In this document: piece after piece, positions 52,227 to 63,189 of the stretch | Layout: each line of letters opens with the position of its first letter | Numbering within the stretch: the stretch's first letter is position 1 | DNA from: Hermetia illucens | Taxonomy: Eukaryota > Arthropoda > Insecta > Diptera > Stratiomyidae | Reading direction: 5' to 3' | NCBI RefSeq assembly: GCF_905115235.1 | Contig: NC_051851.1 | Location: 133,188,725 to 133,252,724, forward strand | Length of the DNA: 64,000 nucleotides | Program-made: the position numbers and the translations under genes | Notes under the pieces: generated by a model | Told to the model about the DNA's origin: nothing | What the model saw: the letters and a program-made list of their open reading frames with translations, nothing else | Databases searched by the model: none

Positions 52227-52504
52227 AGCTTTATTTTGTATATGCTCTTGAGAAATAAATAAAAGGTCTTTATATTATAGTTTAATCTATATCAATTGAA
52301 TTTAATTTAATAATATCACACATACATATAATGTAGCTTTCCAGGTTACTAATTTTGTTTTACTTGATTACGGACACTGAATTAAACGCTTTGTTTTCCC
52401 AAAAGTACAGTCGGTAAGTATTCCTAAAGTCGTTGGTCGTTAATGTGAAGAGTTGTAATTTCAAAGTTAATTAAAACAAGTTGGGAAACCGTAAGCTGAA
52501 CGCT

Positions 52505-52648
52505 TTAGGTATGCAATGTAAATGTACGGAATGTAGTAATTGAGACCTTTAATTTGATACCCCACATGACTATATTCGGTGAAAGAAAATTGTACACCCC
52601 CCTTTTGCTTGCACGTGGCCCCCCTTAAACTCAATGGGGAACTATGTT
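52505..52648 (-). mobile_element. Helentron-like repeat, copy G, split by an RTE fragment
   Basis: On the minus strand it shows the family body (complements of CCCCCCTTAAACT and GAGACCTTTAATTTGATA), as in 18195-18290. It may resume after the RTE piece at 52980. Confidence 0.6.
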
Positions 52649-52966
52649 CATCATCATCATCAACGGAACAACCGGTATTCGATCTAGGCCTGGAACACCA
52701 GACATCCCGGTTTTGCGCCGAGGTACACCAATTCGATATCCCGAAAAGCTGTCTGGCGTCCTGACTTACGCCATCGCTCCATCTTAGGCAGGTTCTGCCT
52801 CGTCTTCTTTTTCTACAATAAATATTGCCCTTATATACTTTCCGGGCTGGATCATCCTCATCCACACGGATTAAGTGACCCGCCCACCGTAACCTATTCA
52901 GCCGGATTTTATCCAAAACCTAACGGTCATGGTATCGCTCATAGATTTCGTCGTTATATAGGCTAC
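52649..52966 (-). mobile_element. RTE-type LINE copy iii, 5'-truncated, with target-site duplication
   Basis: 318 bp of the RTE 3' end. It reads [20 protein letters not shown] on minus, with the ATG/GAT tail at 52649-52660. It is flanked by exact 13-bp repeats GGGGAACTATGTT at 52636-52648 and 52967-52979. Confidence 0.88.
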
Positions 52967-52979
52967 GGGGAACTATGTT

Positions 52980-53130
52980 GCTCACTGCAAATTTCGTATC
53001 AATAGGAGTAATTAAAGTCAAAAAACAAAAGTTTCAAAGATTACCATGTTTCCAGTGATACGCAAGATGCTTTCAATTTGCAAAAGATCACATTACATGG
53101 ACAACTCAATGAAGAATTGTATTCTTGTTA
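52980..53130. other. Spacer, possible rest of Helentron-like copy G
   Basis: No firm similarity visible. Confidence 0.3.
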
Positions 53131-53131
53131 T

Positions 53132-53158
53132 TGGAAGGAAGGAAGGAAGGAAGAAAGA
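53132..53158 (+). repeat. GGAA microsatellite
   Basis: Five GGAA units followed by GAAA variants. Confidence 0.85.
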
Positions 53159-53199
53159 GTCCTATTTCAATAGGCAGTGTAAAGAAGATGACGTAATCG

Positions 53200-55258
53200 G
53201 GTAGTTTAATTAATTTAGTTCAGTTTAATGCGGGAAGCCATATAACCGAAGCCACCACCCCACCCCTTTACATATGGTAATTTAAAGAGCAATGTCCCGT
53301 TAAAATCCTAAACAACAGAAATGCCGCTCTAGCGGCCCTGCAGATTTTCACCTGTCAGTAAGGGTTCAAATTACTTCATTCGACTGCATGAATCCTTGCA
53401 ATTTCATCCTTCAGAGTAGACTTGACAGTGGATGGCCGAATGCTAAAATTTGGTTCTGGCCTCACTACTGTGGACCCAGAACATTCGTGCACTAGTCTGC
53501 TAACTTCGCCATTACCAACATTGTTTGACTGCCCTCGCACCCACATCAGGATTTTTTCATTCGTTCGGCCAAGTTTCAGCATCAACTTATTGACAATTCC
53601 ACATCAACTGGATTGATATGTCGTTGCTGCCTAGTGCTGATAATTTTGCCCGACTAATTCGAATGATGCGACCTCGCCATTTTTGTCACAAATTTTCTTC
53701 TGCTGCTAATGAATACGGGTGTCATTTTTCCGAGGGGTCGGGCTAGTTCCATAATCGGATTACCCTAGAAAACCCCTGCGCCCGATCCGCCTTCTATGGC
53801 TAACCCATCCGTCAAGATTATTAAGTCTGTAATCCGAAGAAATTCGTGGCCATTTATCGACCATTCTTCTTTTTTGGTGATTACGACATAGTATGTCTTT
53901 TCAAAGATGAATCTGGAAACTATATGATCAGCCGGCATCAGAGCTACCGGATGTTTATCAAACAATTTCCAGATAGACCCATGACCGTATGATTGGCCGC
54001 CTTTCCACGCACTAATGGTAGCGAGACTATATGCGTCGTTGGCTGCTTTCCATTTCATCTCCAAATGAATGGGAGGTAGAATTAGGATAGCTTCGAGTGC
54101 CGCACTCGGCGTAGTACTCATTGCTGCAATAATACTTAAACAACCAAGCCTCTGAATCTGCGTTGGCAGCTTCCTGCTGTTAGCAAAGTTCAATATCGGC
54201 CACCAGACGATGCATGCATATATCAAAATTACGACGTTCCTAATGAATATAACTTGTCCAATCTTTCTAGTATTCACCGTGAGTCCATTCTGGAGTCACC
54301 AAGTGTGGATTTCATGCAGAGTTGCATTCAAGCGGTCACATACTGTGTCTGCAGACTTCCTGGTAATTATAACATCTAGATTGTCCACAAATGCTTGTGG
54401 GAAGACAATATCGATTACCAGGAGCCATAAAAGAAGGGAAAGGTTTCCTCCCTGTGGGCAATCAACAAGACATCCTACCTGAATAGACTGCAGGCCGACC
54501 AATATGTGAATTTTCTCCACTCCAGCATGTCAAGAATCCAACTAATTGATCGAATCGGATCGATTCGATACTGTCTTGCCGCGTCACAAATTGCCGCGAT
54601 TGAGACATAATTAAAAGCACCGTCGACGTCCATGAATACGCCTAAGGCGTATTCCTTTTCGGACATCAGCTTTCCAGTTTTTACCGTGAACTCATAGATT
54701 GCTGCCTCCGTGGGTTTGCCTTTTTGGTAGGCGTGTTGCCTATAGTGAAGTGACCACTTAAGAATGTGTTTATCTCATATTATCCCGTATACCTGTTAGT
54801 CTCCTTTTAGTAGAAAGGGAGTGGGACTGATCGGTCGGAAGCTTCCATGCAGGTGAGTTTCCCTGGTTTGGGAATAAATATCATCGCCAGTTAATTAGAA
54901 TATATGTGTGCTAGGCATGCACGGTATATATTTCGAATATGTAGACCCATGGTATCCATTCCCTATATTACTAGCGCAAGAATGATGCCATCGAACGAGT
55001 TAAACGCCCATTTTACTCGCTCCAGTGATACTACTTTGCATGCCAAAGTCCAATCTTTCGGTTGAGAGCTGTATGCACTTGTCGGCCCCGAGATGAAATT
55101 TTGGATACTGGCTGGAAAGTACACTTCAAGGAAATGGTTTGCCATTTCTTCATCGCTTTCTGTATACCTCCCGGTTTGTAAACGTAAATAACCCATCTTC
55201 TGGTTACGTTCTTTAACAAGGATCTGCTTCAGCTTTTAGGTTACCTCAAAAGAGTTCT
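53200..55258 (-). mobile_element. LOA-type LINE, copy 3 (same family as 33655-37170)
   Basis: Minus strand: linker 55219-54963 (GYLRLQTGRYTESDEEMANH), RT 54666-54296 (YALGVFMDVDGAFNYVSIAA, CPQGGNLSLLLWLLVIDI, FVDNLDVIIT at the catalytic box). RT C-terminus and RNase H are at 54277-53765 (LMPADHIVSRFIFEKTYYVV, ILTDGLAIEGGSGAGVF), and the tail is at 53585-53376. Many stops; older-looking than copy 1. Confidence 0.85.
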
Positions 55259-55261
55259 CTT

Positions 55262-55920
55262 CGCTGTTTTTAATCTGGCCTCCCACATTGGTCAGGGGCA
55301 GCGAATTCTCTCATGGCCGTGAACAGCTTTACCCTGCCTATGCTATCATAGGCGGCTTTAAATTCGATGAATAGATGGTGCAACTGTTGCCCATATTCCA
55401 ACAGTTTTTTCCATCGCTTACCGCAGAGGGAAAATCTGATCTGTTGGTGATTTGCCTGGAGTGAAGACTCTTTGGTATGGGCCAATGATGTTCTAAACGT
55501 ATGGGGCTCTCAGGCCTAGCAAGATAGTGGAGAATATCTTATAGATGGTACTCAGCAACGTGATACCTCTATAATTGCTGCACTGTGTGATATCTCCCTT
55601 TTTATGTATGAGACAGATAATGCCTCGTTGCCCCCCCCCCCCAACCTCTGAGCGCAAGTTGATGAACCACTTGGTGTAATTGAACGCCTCCATATTTAAC
55701 CAATTCGGTTCTAATTCCATCGGCTCCTGGCCACTTATGATTTTTAAACCGATGAATTGCACGGCTGTTTCTTCGATACTTGGTGGTGGCAGTATTTGTC
55801 CGTCGTCTTCATTCGGCTAGACCTCCAACTCGCCGATGTTCTGGTTGTTCAGTAGTTCATCAAAGTACTCAACCCATTCTGTCGGAAATCAGATTTCCCT
55901 CTTCTTTGGTTGGCGTTTGT
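55262..55920 (-). mobile_element. RTE-type LINE fragment
   Basis: Minus strand: KGDITQCSNYRGITLLSTIY (about 55620-55560), then [20 protein letters not shown] (55390-55320). A C-rich run of 14 lies at 55630-55643. It abuts the LOA-type copy directly. Confidence 0.8.
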
Positions 55921-57139
55921 ATTGGCGAGTTGGGTCCGTTAGAAAACCACTTCTGATCCGGTTTACCCTTGGCCTTTGGACTTTGGTACTACCTAAAGGT
56001 TCCAGCATTCCACTAATTCTGTCAGATGAACCTCGTTCCTCTCCGGGGTGTAATTAATCTGTACAAAAGCTAGGACCGAAACGATAAGGGAAAAGATGGC
56101 ATTTTCAATCGATAAGAAGCCTTCTACCAATACACGGCACACAAGATGTTAGTTACGTCGAAACTTATTCCACATTCAAGGGTGCTACTACCGCTTCTTC
56201 CATTAGTTTGAATTTAATGGAAAGGTAAATAATGCTACCAGCTTTAAAATAGAATAAACTAGCCCACCTCACCTATTTTAACATCAATTTTTCACCAAGC
56301 AAATGCATTGCTTGTTCGAACGTTTGGAGGTTGGAAAGTGACTGACAACGGAACAAACTGAACCCAGCGGAGTTTGAAATGAAGGATTATTAAAGCTTCT
56401 AGGCATATAATCATTGGCCGGTTCGTCCACTCCCCATCAAAATGACCTGCTGCTTCCATTTGCCGCTTCCTTCAGATAATTACGATTAATGTCCAAAGGC
56501 GCACTGAGGAAAATATGGAGCGAGGTGGATCCGCCTTCAGCGATGTTCACCCACCTCGAATTGACACTTCCTGGGCATTCCTGCGTATGACAGACAGATT
56601 GTTTCGAGACCCCTGCCTATGGCACCCAGACTTGACGACTCTTAAAAGATAACTTAGTTAAACCGTGCTAAATTACAAAGTCCGTAATATTGGGGGATTT
56701 CATCAAACCTTGATCAAGACTTATAACTAGAAACCAGTTATTTGAATTAATCTCATCTCCTGAAATTTTAAAGAAAATCCAACAGAGTGAAATACCTGAA
56801 ACACAACAGATAAGCGACTGATATATAGTTACATTATAAAACTAGCCGAAGTTAATGAGAATTATAAATTCTGTACAATTAGAGTTACAATTATCTTGTA
56901 TGAATAGCTTCTAGCAAAAGACACAGCTTCCCACCACAATTGGAATCAATTCAATCTTATGTAACCCTTACATGTACAAATTATCTGTTTCAATATAGGG
57001 AATATCTTCTGGAATAAGCTACAGCGAATCGACCCTTTCACCTCTCGCAGATAGCATAATATGAGCAGCTGATAAAGAATTTACAATTCAGACAAAATCT
57101 CTTAAAGCACTTTAGTTTCACTTAAACTTTTAATTCGAA
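55921..57139 (+). promoter_or_regulatory. Region upstream of argininosuccinate lyase
   Basis: 55921-56090 may be further LINE debris. 56100-57139 shows no repeat or gene I recognise and should contain the promoter and 5'UTR. No clear core promoter can be called. Confidence 0.3.
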
Positions 57140-57857
57140 ATGTCGGAGGAACCAAAGTGTCTTTGGGGCGGGCGCTTCACCGAAAAGATTAACAACAGTC
57201 TTGAGGAACTGAACCGAAGCATCGATGAGGATGCGAGGCTCTTCGCAGAGGATCTAAACGGAAGTAAAGCCTATGCTCAAGCGTTAGCCAAAGCTAAAAT
57301 CATTACCGAAAAAGAAAGTGAAGAAATTGGCCACGGTTTAGAATTGATACGGTTTGACTGGCTTGAAAAGGCAGTGAAAATCGAAAGTTCTGATGAGGAT
57401 ATCCATACCTTGAATGAGAGACTCCTAGTGAAATACTGTGGAAATATAGGTGAAAAACTTCATACTGGACGCAGTCGAAATGATCAATCTGTGACCGATG
57501 TAAGGCTATGGATGAAAAGAGCAATTCATGAAACTCTCGTAACGATTGGAGGACTCATTAGTGCCATCGTAAAAACGGCAAATGAACATAAAAATGTGCT
57601 GCTGCCAGGATATACACATCTCCAAAGAGCTCAGCCTGTTCGTTTTGCACATTGGCTCCTTAGCCATGCTTTTGCATTACGAGAGGATTGTTTGAGATTT
57701 AAGGATCTGTTTCAAAGAGTCGATGTGCTCCCCTTGGGCAGTGGAGCACTGGCTGGAAATCCACTTGGCATCGACCGAGAACTTCTGGCCAGTTTGCTGG
57801 GATTTACTAAAATTAGTCAGAATAGCATGCATGCTGTTGGTGATCGTGACTACATAG
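57140..57857 (+). CDS. ASL: Argininosuccinate lyase, first coding exon (N-terminal half)
   Basis: The enzyme splits argininosuccinate into arginine and fumarate in the cytosol. The exon runs 239 codons plus one base, from MSEEPKCLWGGRFTEKINNS to DRDYI, then donor GTAAGT at 57858 (phase 1). Family blocks: DEDIHTLNERLL, KLHTGRSRNDQSVTDVRLWM (substrate binding), LLPGYTHLQRAQPVRFAHW with the active-site His, and VLPLGSGALAGNPLGIDREL. Near the end, NSMHAVGDRDY departs from the usual NSMDA.SERDF, losing a normally conserved Asp. The second half, with the catalytic Ser of the GSSLMPQKKNPD loop, is not found in the remaining 6.1 kb. It either lies beyond a long intron or is lost. Start context CGAAATGTC; no earlier ATG fits. 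Confidence 0.88.
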
Positions 57858-58380
57858 GTAAGTATTGCTAATTCCCTGCATAGCCAATGACCTCCATCAT
57901 AGTCACGCTTTGCAATTTATTTCCTGAAATTAATACGTTTGCATTATAATTGACTTAATAAGTGATTTGTGGACCAATTTTGCAAAAAATGTGTGATGAT
58001 TTCTTAACCAAAAAGTATATTATTTTGCAAATAACGTATTTCAGCAAATACCTGTGCCCTTTAGCAGTTCGAGTCCTTATAATCAAAGGTGGGTTCAGAT
58101 TGAAGAGTAACACTGAAGGAATGAAAAAAAAGCAATTACGCTCCTTGAAAACCCTAAAGAATTTTAAAGCAAACAAGAGGGAGAAACAATTTCTAAGCCA
58201 CAAACCATGAGACTGTTATGTATGATATTTTGCTCGCTGAAATCAGAACCAGTAGCTTCATTTACAAGGAGGGTCGCCAAGACAATATAGGGCCATAATA
58301 TCGAGATGGAAGCTGTAGTTAATTTTAAAACAGGGATAGCCACCTTTGCAACTGCGGATTAACACCAGATGACATGAGCT
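57858..58380 (+). other. Probable intron 1 of argininosuccinate lyase
   Basis: No exon-like similarity or named repeat seen. Confidence 0.4.
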
Positions 58381-58716
58381 CTATTCATACTTACCAGCAC
58401 GTAGCGTGTGCAGCACTATCCGAGTATTCACATTTACAAGGAGTAACCGAAGCGTGTGCAGCACTATCCGGGTATTCACATTTACAAGGAGTAACCGTAG
58501 CGTGTCCAGCACACAGGGTGTCAGACCCAAAAGCATTCTTTATGTAAGCATGTTTGTCGCAACAGTGCAAAATGTTTTCAATTAAATTTGCTACGTCTAG
58601 TTTTCATATTAAAAATGGACAAAGAAGCATTGAACTAATTTATGACTGGTTTAGGGCTTTTATACGACGCCTATATATATGCTGAACACGCTACGTGCTG
58701 GTAAGTATGAATAAAG
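58381..58716. mobile_element. MITE-like element with long inverted ends
   Basis: The 36-nt ends (CTCTATTCATACTTACCAGC... at 58381 and its complement ending at 58716) match with two mismatches. TA dinucleotides at 58384 and 58712 would suit a TA-duplicating element. No coding potential. Family unknown. Confidence 0.65.
58408..58502 (+). repeat. Two-copy tandem repeat, about 47 bp
   Basis: The unit GTGTGCAGCACTATCCG.G then TATTCACATTTACAAGGAGT, AACCG is present twice (start 58408 and 58455), nearly identical, with a partial third start GCGTGTCCAGCAC. It lies inside the MITE-like element. Confidence 0.85.
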
Positions 58717-58849
58717 CGTTAGTCTTCAATGCGACCAGCAAAGAATGCCGTAGCATATTGCCCATATTTTTTTTCAAAGAGCTGAACCCATTGATTTCTA
58801 GTTCCGGATATGCATATAGAGCACTTTGAACTAAATTTACATGAACGTT

Positions 58850-59060
58850 TTCTTCCTTAAAAACATAAGCCGCAATGGTCCAATGTACTGTACACCACAG
58901 TGACCAAGTACTCAGAGTACCACCGTATTGGATCTATCTAATCGGTTTTAACAGTCCTGAATGATCTTTGAAATAACCAAAGGACTGCTTAAAGCAATGC
59001 AGCTTGACTGTCGCTACAGATTTCGATACGCCTGCCTTTTAACCGCTCGTCAATCTCCCA
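58850..59060 (-). mobile_element. LOA-type LINE RNase H scrap
   Basis: RWEIDERLKGRRIEICSDSQ on minus matches MIDERLKDRRSDSQAAL of copy 2; decayed. Confidence 0.7.
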
Positions 59061-59099
59061 CCTCGTTGCCCTTCGGACCGAATACGAATTCCCAAGGGA

Positions 59100-60340
59100 A
59101 AAGCCCCCTTCTCGTTTTTGTGCAAAAGGTATATTGCTAATCCGACTTCGATGTTCAGACCAATCTTTGGAGTGAATTACGTGACCATACCATCGAAGAC
59201 CCCTCACTCGCAGTTTTTCCACAATCGGTGCAACCCCATATCGATCGCGGCGTTAATACGCCGATCACAAAGAACACCAGTGATGGAATTCCACGTCATC
59301 CAGGTTACGTTAATGCGTGAAGCAATTTCATAAAGCAGTTCTCCATTCACTGATAACATTGCCCCAGGATATTTAAGTCGCTCAGTTCTGGACAGGTCAC
59401 TGCCGTTGACAGTGACTGTTCCTGTTTCATGGGGGGCTCAAGATCATTTTTGCCATTAGACGTCAGGAAAACATCATCTGCATGGTGCAATGTATAGGGC
59501 GCGGGACGTTGGATGTCCCGTGTGACAGTGTCCATAACAAGAACAAAGAAAAGTGGTTAAAGGGCGCTACCTCGATACACCCGTCATACTTCGAACTTTA
59601 CTTTTTGGATCGTTGCAGAGCACGAGTTCTTCTGACGCTAAGTGTTGTCATAGAGCATACCAGATGAGTTCGTGTGGCACACGGTCAAACGCTTTCTTTA
59701 GATCCAAAAACGCAATGTAAAGAGGGCGATGTTTCTCCATGAATAAGCGCGCAGCGTGTATTGCGTCAGTAGTTCCATAGTTCTTGACAAATCCGGCTTG
59801 ATTCACGGTTATTTCAACGATTTCACGAATAAGGTTGTCAAAAATGCATTTAAAAATCTTCATGGTATGGGAAAGTAACCGGATTGAACGGTAATTTGAA
59901 CATTCTTTTCCCATTTTGGAACGGTGGTACTTTCTTACTAGTTAGATACTATTCAATTTTCCTGAATAACTCGATTAAAGAATTCACTGAGCCACGGTGT
60001 TGGGTTCCAGCTCTTCGCTTTTCAGAGCTCAAATGCGATGTCGCCAAATCATATTGCTCTTCCCGATTTCATTCGTTTTATTGCTTCCTCAACATCTGTT
60101 GCGCTGACAGGTGAAACTGCTCCAAATGTCGACAATGACTGTGGAAGCAAAGGATGAACAAATTCAGTTGAAATCTGCGCGAAATACTCTCGCCATCTAT
60201 CCGTCGAGGCTCGACGGTGAATAAGCAAAATACCATTCTTGTTATGAACACAACAGAAGTATTCGATATCCTGAGTGCGTTCGGGTCGGCTTTTGTCAGA
60301 TCGATACAATCTTTCTCGCTCTCCCGAGTGCCCAGTTTAT
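59100..60340 (-). mobile_element. RTE-type LINE, second family, RT fragment
   Basis: Minus strand: linker 60309-60049 (STDRWREYFAQISTEFVHPL, SATDVEEAIKRMKSGRA), RT 59914-59648 (NQAGFVKNYGTTDAIHAARL, YIAFLDLKKAFDRVPHELIW), and the C-terminal LRVRGLRWYGHVI at 59220-59180. Same family type as 31922-32660. Confidence 0.85.
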
Positions 60341-60349
60341 AGTAAAGTT

Positions 60350-62000
60350 CTTTGTAATGGACTGCTCGTGTGGCAATGATCGCTTACTTTGCTTGCCAGT
60401 TGACATCCTAATAAATTTGCCAATTGGCGAGCGAAGCGTCTTATCTAGAATAATTTCCAGATATTTCAGTTCTTCGGAAAGTTGAAAGGTGGCAAATTAC
60501 CTTCGCATTGTATATTTCTACTGTTCCTAAATCTCGATCAACAGCTAACATAGCCATTTAATCTGCATAAACTTGGACATGGCAACATGGTAAATTGGTA
60601 CCGAAATGGCTATATCAGTCAAACGCTACTTCAATGTGCACGAACATTCTCATCGCGATCTCACCTTTCAGAGTTGCGTTCTCTATCTTTGAAACCAAGA
60701 AATGAAGAGTTAGCTACCTGGACTTTCCACGCCTGTAAGTAAGCATGCTTGATTAACGAATATGAGGCTCAAAGTTCTGCTAAGAGATAGGTAGGTAGCC
60801 TAGATAAAAGCATGCTAAAAAAATCATAGGTTATCTATACCCTCTCTTAGCATTGGTAAATAGATGCTTTGTGGTATTCAAAGGACAATATAGTAGCTCT
60901 CGCTTTTTCATTAGCAACAACTCGCGCGGTGTTCCAGTTCCCCTTGCATCCTTTTTAGGTTGAAAGATTTGTAAAACCCGCCAATTCTCTCTCTTTCACT
61001 TCTGTCATCTATTCTGTTGGATGGTGTATTTCAACAAGAGTGTGGAGTTCGTGAAAGTTACATCCCGTTTTCTAAGCGGATCCAACTTGGCCGATCCATC
61101 CTTTTCAAAGACTATCCACAGCGTAGAAGTCTATCTTTCGCTTTTCTGATCCTCGCGATACGTTCTAAAGGGGTGACTTGTCAAGCCCCTTATATTCACG
61201 CTATACGTTCTTGGCCCTGGTTGATTTCCTGAGTTTTTGTACACCTCGGTTCCATCAAACACTCTAAAAGTGTGTGATTCAAAACTTCCAATTGATCCTC
61301 TAGAGAGAAGTCCCTAGTCACCTAGGAAGATGCACTTTATTATCAAGAATTTCATTGAACTTTTCCCAATTCGTTTTCCTAGGATTCCGTCGTTGTATTA
61401 TGTTCGTAACAGTCAAACTGAGTTCTGACTGTCGATAAAAAGACACTGAAACTTTGTCTAGTACCCGCCAGTCTCTAATAAACTCTAAAATCGCGATGGA
61501 AGCAAATATCTTCTCTCCTCTATGATTTCATTTGCTTCAGCAAACGTGTTGAGTGTTCACATCAAAGCCTATTGAAAGGTCAAGACCAATTGATTCTGCA
61601 TACGCTCCTAGATTCCTTCATTCATGCCACTTGACTGATCCAATACCACAGATTTTGTTAAATTGCACCCATGCCTCGTACAGCAGAAAAATATAAGCGC
61701 ATTCCTTCAGCGTTATCAGTCTTGCTGCCGGCAGAACGGAAGAGGCTTTAGCATGCTCCAAGTTAATTTGACCAACCTTTATGTTTTTCGTCATAGACTT
61801 AGTCTTATATCGGTAACAGTTAACAGTTAAAACTGCACCGTCAAAGGCTCGATCCTCTCATGATCGGCTTCCTTGAGAAGATGGTGCAACAGAGCGCATG
61901 TTCTGAACCAAGGGGGGTCTCGTCTTTTCACTCAAAAATTCTTCTGTTTTCCATTTAACACATTCTTTACTTCAAAGTGTTGGGTTCTGGTAGATCTTTT
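60350..62000 (-). mobile_element. LOA-type LINE, copy 4 (family of 39230-43190), decayed
   Basis: Nucleotide blocks follow 40600-42700 of copy 2 in the same order, for example near 60540-60590 (RT box), 60860-60960 (linker), 61020-61160 and 61440-61690 (endonuclease). Large gaps; no usable frame. Confidence 0.75.
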
Positions 62001-62640
62001 TCCGCTTCATCCAGTAAAAGGTTAGGTGTAGATGCATGGTGGATCCACCCTGTATTCCTGCAATTTCATATAATTTGAATGAGTCGAAGCCTAAAAACAA
62101 TGATTCTCTACAGTTTCGTGATGTGAGTGAATTTCTATCTTGCCAGGAAAAAGTGGAGCATCAAAAGGTGACTGCGGCTAACCACTTTGTGGCTCTTTTA
62201 ATACAGTTCGGAAGTGTGCTACTAGCTTCCTCAGTAATTTACGAGATCGCAAAGTTCCTGCGCTTTTCTAACCTACTTCCTGCGATGCCCATTCTGACTG
62301 AAGCTATCCATCTCTCCTTTTTTCACAAACAGATTTGGGGCTGGCAGCGGCAGAGTTCATTGTTTTTGTATGGAAATATACTGGGAATCCCTCTTCATTC
62401 ACCCTAGTAGTTTAAAATGACAGTAATATACGCCAGAATATAAGTTGGCTTTTCAATCTCAAACATCATATCTACAATATATCACGTTAAAGTTAATACT
62501 GTTTCGGAAATAAACTTCTTAATCAACTATATTCCGACCATAAAATTTAACAGCTCAAGAGCACTACTTAGGTGATGGATTTTCTTCCCCAGAGAGAATA
62601 AAATACTAACCTCAAAATTTCGAAACAAATATTCTGAGAC
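62001..62640. other. Unassigned, with one block shared with 32100-32230
   Basis: GAAGCTATCCATC.CTCC..TTTCACAA occurs at 62300 and at 32150, so this is part of an interspersed repeat, probably an RTE-associated flank. The 123-codon frame at 62036 is not recognised as a gene. Confidence 0.35.
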
Positions 62641-62644
62641 CCCA

Positions 62645-63030
62645 GGATGATCGGCTGGAGAATGTTTGGTAAAGTTAGCAAGAACAAACTCTCTCTCTCC
62701 GGTTTTTCCAATATAATCATTGAAATGACAGACGAACTGGAGGTAAAGGTCAAGCTCTGGAAGTGGCAATCAAAATCGCCTTTAGAGTCTCGTGCCCTAC
62801 AAAATACAGCAGGAAGACCACCGTGTTGGAAAGAAGTCCTACCTAATGACAGGGAGCTGACCAGAAAGGTCTACAGGCAGCCATGCAAGGACTTCCTGAA
62901 GATATCTGAATTATTTTCAGAACATGAAAAGCTTCAGCAAGTCTGCGAGACTCAGTAAGATTCTCGCCCCGCAGCATAAGCGCTCATTCTTTCTTAAAAA
63001 GGTAGACAGCTCCTGGATCCTATGGTGAGC
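62645..63030 (+). mobile_element. LINE fragment, endonuclease-RT linker (LOA/Jockey type)
   Basis: Plus-strand pieces AIKIAFRVSCPTKYSRKTTV and SELTRK-like sequence resemble the Trp/Arg-rich linker of LOA/Jockey-type LINEs. Frames are broken; assignment is moderate. Confidence 0.45.
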
Positions 63031-63189
63031 TTCTCCGCAGATTAATCGCAGAATTCTTTCAGACATGTACCGCACCCGACTGATGGTCGAAGGGGAGTAT
63101 AGGTCCCAGGGCGAAACGTGGATTGGTACCCACGATGGAGCGTAGAACCTGGGAAACGCCTGCTGAACCAACACCAACAGTTTTACTAC

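Noticed and set aside
58408-58502. Tandem repeat considered as a CRISPR-like array
   Set aside because: Only two contiguous units without spacers, in an insect genome, inside a MITE-like element.
62036-62407. 123-codon frame considered as a second odorant receptor fragment
   Set aside because: No receptor motif, and part of it is a block repeated at 32150, so it is repeat sequence.
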